Origin: Membranipora membranacea
Lineage: Eukaryota > Bryozoa > Gymnolaemata > Cheilostomatida > Membraniporidae
DNA: 64,000 bases
Assembly: GCA_914767715.1 (NCBI GenBank)
Contig: OU612065.1
Location: 11,096,001 to 11,160,000 of the forward strand
Direction of reading: 5' to 3'
Shown here piece by piece: positions 59,196-64,000 of the stretch (the stretch's first letter is position 1; every line of letters starts with the position of its first letter). The translations under genes and the position numbers were made by a program. A model generated the notes under the pieces. It saw nothing but the letters and a program-made list of their open reading frames with translations, searched no databases and was not told the DNA's origin.

Positions 59196-60356
59196 CTTCA
59201 GAAATTTGACTGTACCAGATACATCTTTAAATTCGGGGTATGCGTCTGACATCGCTTTCAATGTTGACAGGGCATCTGCTGTACTTTGGCTGAACACCTG
59301 GACAGCCAGTCTGACCTTCATAGCGTTACCAATGAAGCTGATATGTTGGTCAGTAAGCTTATTTCCGTGATGTAATTGACCTTTCTCCTATTTGTAAATA
59401 AAAAATTAGCATGGCGTGAGTCAAGAAATTTTAAAAGCATCATTCAAAAGTATGTTCTTCTTTCGATCCAGTGTGACTAAGGCCTAGTTATGTGGAGTGA
59501 TCTGGGTCTATACTAAATTTGAAGATCACAGCCGTGATAGCAGACTAGATTATTGAAAACCAGTGATCACCAATTTTTTTGTAGTCTTTACCTGTAGTTT
59601 GGCTAGGTTTATCACATCAGACCATCTGGCTATGCCATGTGGCCCTGTCACCTCTTCCCACTCTCCTAATAGATTTCTTAGAACTTTCACCAATTGGACG
59701 ATGTCTAGCATGCAGTGGATAGGATTGTTTTATGAATAAACGAGTACTGTCATTTCTCAAAAGCCAAGCTGCTTCAGTGTAGCAACATTGGTCCTGTGTC
59801 TATCGGCCACCAGCACCAGCACGCCGACTCCGATTGCCTCTACTGACAGGCTCTCTATTGAATGCATTATGAGCGTCCCTTGTGTTTCTCCTTTAAAATA
59901 CAAAAAGGGATAGGGCAACATTACTAAATAGAAGCTCACTGTCATTTTAATTTGAAATTTCTAGATCCCTGGTTATAACTGCAAAATCGGATACCAAGTA
60001 TCTATAGCCGACTTATCAATCTTATGCTTATTGTTGAACTTGCATTCCTACCTGTTACGCCTGTTGTGAGGTAAAAAGCCACAGGAGCTTTCCACTTTTT
60101 TCTTAGGCCAACAGCCATCACAACCAGGGCGTTAATGGCTATTTTCGTCTGATCTTGGTCTAGTACACCGCCTAAGTCCACATACACATCATGTTTCTGT
60201 TCGGGGAGTATCCAGTTCACAGCTTGTTTGATGGACATTTTGCCGACCATCAAAACACAGTCCTTATGATTGTATGGATCTTTCTGTACGTTCCCCCCTA
60301 GCGAATTGATCATATGTGCGCAAATCTCGGGATGATCGTCTACACCTTGCATCCAC
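59196..60356 (-). pseudogene. P-element/THAP9-like transposase remnant
   Basis: Minus-strand exons 60356-60052, 59890-59592 and 59387-59196 join in phase and encode the central RNase H-like and GTP-binding parts of a P-element/THAP9-type transposase. Seen in order: KDCVLMVGKMSIKQAVNW, the first catalytic Asp in VYVDLGG, LRKKWKAPVAFYLTTGVTG, a second Asp in VLVLVADRHRTN, VQLVKVLRN, ARWSDVINLAKLQ and HHGNKLTDQHISF with MKVRLAVQVFSQSTADAL. The middle exon has two in-frame stops, TGA at 59757-59759 and TAA at 59730-59732, between LKQLGF and HCMLDIVQLVK, where no usable intron fits. I see neither the N-terminal THAP domain nor terminal inverted repeats. It is either a decayed element or a decayed domesticated gene. 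Confidence 0.8.
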
Positions 60357-62148
60357 CTTTAATTCACATTCAGTCATTTACTAGATATGGTAGATTTGCT
60401 ATCTAGCTGAGTGTTACAAAAAAAAAGTACTAACTGCTAAAAGTATATTAGCGCCTAGCCCCCACCGAACAAAGCTTGTCAAGACAGGCTAGGTGTCAAG
60501 GTGGCTTTATGTTGAGAATGTCTGATTACATCAAAAAAAGTCTCCTTTCAGTGATCAGGCCAGGCTCTAACCTCTTAGTCAGGTCTAGGACCCAATGATA
60601 AGACACAGTTAGAATTAAGAAGATGGTGCAGACTGAGTTGTTAACAATCATTCCCTCCAAACCCCAAATTGACTCTATCCTTCATTCACACTAAGTAGTG
60701 ATTGACTATCTAACTTATGAGTTGTGTGCTCTTGGCTACTATATTAGGAACCAACCGAGTTGCGCCATCTAAAAGTTGCCTGTATCCCAGCTGCGCCATC
60801 CCAATTAATTTTCTCCCCTGGCGCAGCTCGTCTGCCACAGGTGGAATCTATTTGTGGCATAATTTACGACATATGTGCCTACTTGCTAAGAAAAGATTGG
60901 GAGGATTGTAATAACTCCATCTATGGGCCAAATAAACTTAGGCTAAATTATCAAGGTTTATGGCAATAGCAGACGCAATGTCAAAACCCCATTGTGCAGG
61001 GTGTGCTAAGTTAGGTGATTTGTTGAACATTAAGTGTAATGTAGAGTAAACTCAACTATATCTTTAATCATTTTATTGCTGTTATACGAGCTTTAACTGT
61101 CATGTAACAACAAGGACCACATCCAGACAGCATTACAGGTTAGTTGAGCTTTGCTGTCACTCTCAACAAGGACAAGGAGTAACAGGTACTGTTACTCCCT
61201 GTCCTTGCTCACACTTCTGTCTTGTTGTCTGTCTTAATTTTGCATGCCTAACTACTACTAGTAACTAAACTCCAAAAAGGAAGGAGTAAAAGCGAGATCA
61301 GGAGAAGCCTGGAGGAGTCCTTTTCTCCAGACCTTGGTAAGAGACACTTCTTGCTGAACTCTCTCCTATCTCAATCTCATCTGTAACTCAACTGAACTGT
61401 TAACTAAACCATTCATTGAATTGATTGATTGATTGACTGAACTATTACTAATGTATAACTAAGTAAGTTAAGCCACTACTGGTTGACTATCTGCTATATT
61501 GTTACTTACATGGAAATGTTAACCTGTACTTGAACAGTACAGGTATACACACAGAGTGGTGTTGTCATTCCTTCCATTGCAGACAGACAGTAATGAAAAA
61601 AAGTCAAGTAGTAGTAGCAGTCATTCAATCGAATGGAATCATAAAACTCAATTAATTAAATCCCAGTTTAGCTAATACTATATCAATATAATACTATAAT
61701 TGGTACTTCCTACTACCTACCTACTATATCCTATCTATCTGCGTATCCCACCTTGTACTTGGTCAAACTGGTGCCAGTGGGGTAGTCAAAATCAGAGAGG
61801 GGCCATCATCAGTAATGCAGAGTAAACTAGCCGTGGCCCTTTGGTCCTACAAGTATTTTACATATTTCATGTATTTTGCCAATAACCAGTACCATTGGTA
61901 TAGAGGCATATGAGTCCAATGTGAAACTAACACTTGCCTATTCCATGTACAGTGAGTGCATCATACCAAGTCCAATGTTAAAGCAACTAATGATGGGCTT
62001 TTAAACCGTCAATTCATAACGTTTATGAGCCTGAATCAAATCCTCATACATGAGTGAGTATTTGGGCTCTCAAGGTGCTGTGTGGTGAATCTGCTACACA
62101 TATATTTACAGGAGAGCAGAATAAATTCAACACTACCAAGAGAGGCCT
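60357..62148. other. Stretch between transposase remnant and TEX14-like gene
   Basis: No coding exon recognised. It should hold the promoter and non-coding first exon of the TEX14-like gene (acceptor ATTTACAG at 62104-62111). A near-perfect 19-bp hairpin lies at 61167-61207. Confidence 0.45.
61167..61207. repeat. 19-bp near-perfect hairpin
   Basis: CAAGGACAAGGAGTAACAG (61167-61185), loop GTA, then CTGTTACTCCCTGTCCTTG (61189-61207), one mismatch in 19 pairs. It lies about 950 bases upstream of the TEX14-like start codon. Confidence 0.8.
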
Positions 62149-62154
62149 GTGGCT

Positions 62155-63428
62155 ATGGCAGAGCCAATGATATTACGTTCCCTCGCAGGGTTAGATGTTG
62201 ATCAAAGGGACTTTTACAATGCAGCAAGCTCGGGGAACAAAAAAATTCTCAAGAAGCTATTGGACACTGGAAAGATACATGATGTCGATCTGAAGAATGA
62301 GGAAGGTCAAACCCCTCTATTTTACGCCTGCTTTGAGGGAGAAGATGAATCAGTTAGATACTTACTGGAAAAGGGGGCCAATCCGAATGAGTAAGTGAAC
62401 TGTAACACTTTATAAAGGAGTTTATAGCTTGCTAATTGAGCTTCTGTGCTTTATCGTGTTAAATAGTTTAATTTTCTCTTTGGAACAAGTGACAAATGAA
62501 GTATGATCTGAATTGAGCTTGCAACGCAATGTAACATCTCCATTCAATATTATTAGGCCTACAGAGCACGGACAGACACCCTTACATGCCGCCTGTTATC
62601 AAGGTTGTGTGAAATCAGTGAGTGCGTTGGTTGAAAGAGGAGGAGATTTTAGACTTCACGATAAGGAGCAGAGAACAGGTAAAGACTGGGCGATGCTAAA
62701 CCCCAACTCTAAGAAGAGACAGGTGATGACTGAGTATATTGTGAAGACCAGAATGTTTGCGATGACTCATTCTGGCAGAGACGTTTTGCTGGAGCGCCAG
62801 TCCTCAGCTTACATGAGAAAGTAAGATTTGTACTCACCATTTATTATCCATTAACAAAAGCATCCAGTGGATTATTTTACTATACACATACAGGTTTGAA
62901 GGGAAACCTTATGAGTACCTTACAAGAAAGCATGACTGTCAAGACTTAAGTTTTACAGATTAGAACTTTAAAATTTGATGGTGACATCTCATTTTTACGG
63001 ATAATACATAGCCATATATATGTAGCATATAATACAAATAATTTTGATTATTATGCATGGATGTTATAAAACGATTAACGACTGTTTAATTTAACTTCCA
63101 GACCTTCAGCAAATGCTGGATCAATGGCCCAACTTTTCAAACGGATTGGAAGTAAACATGGGAAAGGTGAACATCTGAAAATAAGTGCCAGCCTAATGAG
63201 TCTGGGCTACGGAAAGGTACGGAACAAAATAAGTACATTATCCATTATGCAAAGTAATGAAACACATAAAAAAATCCATGTCAACAGGCTTTTCAAAACT
63301 AGCTTCTGTATATTGAAGCATAGAAGAAAATATTACCAAACTAGCATATAAAAATAGAGGTTTGTTTTTTAATTTCGTTGAACATTTAAAAGACGGTTGA
63401 ACTAGTCACCCTAAGTACAACCTGTCCC

Positions 63429-63464
<36 letters not shown>

Positions 63465-64000
63465 CAGATCGTCAGTAAATCACAGAAAAATACATACTGG
63501 TCTTATGATACAATATTAGCAACTTTGTAATTCTCATAGATGGAGCATGGATTTGTTCATATTGCCTGATGATCTGAAAGAAGGATTCAATATGACGACC
63601 ACATATTGATTTCAATCATTAGGCCTATTGGTATCGTGGTAAAAAGACATCTCCCAAAAAAAAACAAAAAAAAACTATTGCACCCTGACTGTTATTCAAA
63701 TTGGAATGGGTGTCACAATCGGAAGATCAGGTTACAATGCTGCTGCTATCCAACCAGTAAATGGCTTTTGTAGGAAATAATCCGCAGGAAAACATTATAA
63801 ATTTCATAGTCTATATCCCATAACGGATATACCAAACCCATGCTTCAGTACATTAAGTAATGTAATGTACCTGCTCTTTGTATTACATTGTTAGGTCTAT
63901 GGAGGTGAGAAAGGTGGCACTATAAGCACAATACCCATGATAGCCGAGTCGATCCTCAAACATGATGATTATGGTACCACCTTCATGAACAGTGCTTATT
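62155..64000 (+). CDS. TEX14: TEX14-like ankyrin/pseudokinase, 5' part
   Basis: TEX14 is an inactive kinase that, in mammals, holds germ-cell intercellular bridges open by blocking CEP55. Visible exons: 62155-62390, 62557-62820, 63102-63216 and 63895 to the window end, all in phase. The protein opens MAEPMILRSLAGL, followed by two to three ankyrin repeats (GQTPLFYACFEG, VRYLLEKGANPNE, HGQTPLHAACYQG) and the family block GGDFRLHDKEQRT with WAML, then LMSLGYGKVYGG and PMIAES, which match the glycine-loop-like start of the TEX14 pseudokinase. The pseudokinase core and C-terminus lie beyond 64000. The ATG at 62155 is chosen over an in-frame GTG six bases earlier; an acceptor at 62111 suggests a non-coding first exon. 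Other ankyrin-kinase families fit less well. Confidence 0.83.
63432..63460. repeat. (TA)n microsatellite in a TEX14 intron
   Basis: About 14 uninterrupted TA units in the intron between exons ending at 63216 and starting at 63895. Confidence 0.9.

Overview
This is a window of animal nuclear DNA. All five recognisable host genes carry GT-AG introns of about 100 to 1,600 bases, and they encode metazoan-type proteins: a class-2 P4-ATPase of the ATP9 type, the gamma-secretase subunit APH-1, a TAO-type STE20 kinase, a WDR86-like WD40 protein and a TEX14-like ankyrin/pseudokinase. The DNA is AT-rich and full of non-LTR retrotransposons, short foldback elements and microsatellites. I see nothing that fixes the phylum; a non-vertebrate animal is the natural reading.

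Layout. 1-632: interlaced inverted repeats inside an ATP9 intron. 673-4605 (+): last eleven exons of the ATP9-like flippase. 5266-9322 (-): complete six-exon APH-1, convergent with ATP9, whose introns hold a 692-bp MITE-like element and a LINE tail fragment. 9843-15408 (+): a short RTE fragment, then a decayed CR1/L2-group LINE (ORF1 with a PHD-type finger, ORF2 with endonuclease and reverse transcriptase) that is interrupted by a 349-bp TA-flanked MITE carrying a tRNA-like sequence. 15409-19077: no gene recognised. 19078-31431 (+): complete 17-exon TAO kinase with a 31-bp minisatellite in one intron. 34872-36217 (+): a small two-exon gene for a two-helix membrane protein, preceded by (GCT)17. 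38197-41609 (-): WDR86-like gene. 41628-53480: no recognised gene, but a degenerate three-copy tandem array (44.9-47.9 kb), a pair of hairpin elements, a TTGGG foldback and two tandem duplications (51.2-53.5 kb). 54034-56521 (+): a 5'-truncated RTE LINE with a perfect 16-bp target-site duplication. 59196-60356 (-): a P-element/THAP9-like transposase remnant with two in-frame stops. 62155-64000 (+): 5' part of a TEX14-like gene running off the window.

The host genes do not form a pathway cluster. ATP9 and APH-1 are convergent neighbours and both proteins act in endomembranes, but nothing in the sequence links them. The most informative features are the mobile-element histories: a MITE inside a LINE whose removal restores the reading frame, a dated RTE insertion, and a decayed P-type transposase that still has its splice sites. 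I found no previously undescribed gene system that I could defend. The unexplained structures most worth a look are the interlaced inverted repeats at the left edge and the 45-48 kb tandem array.
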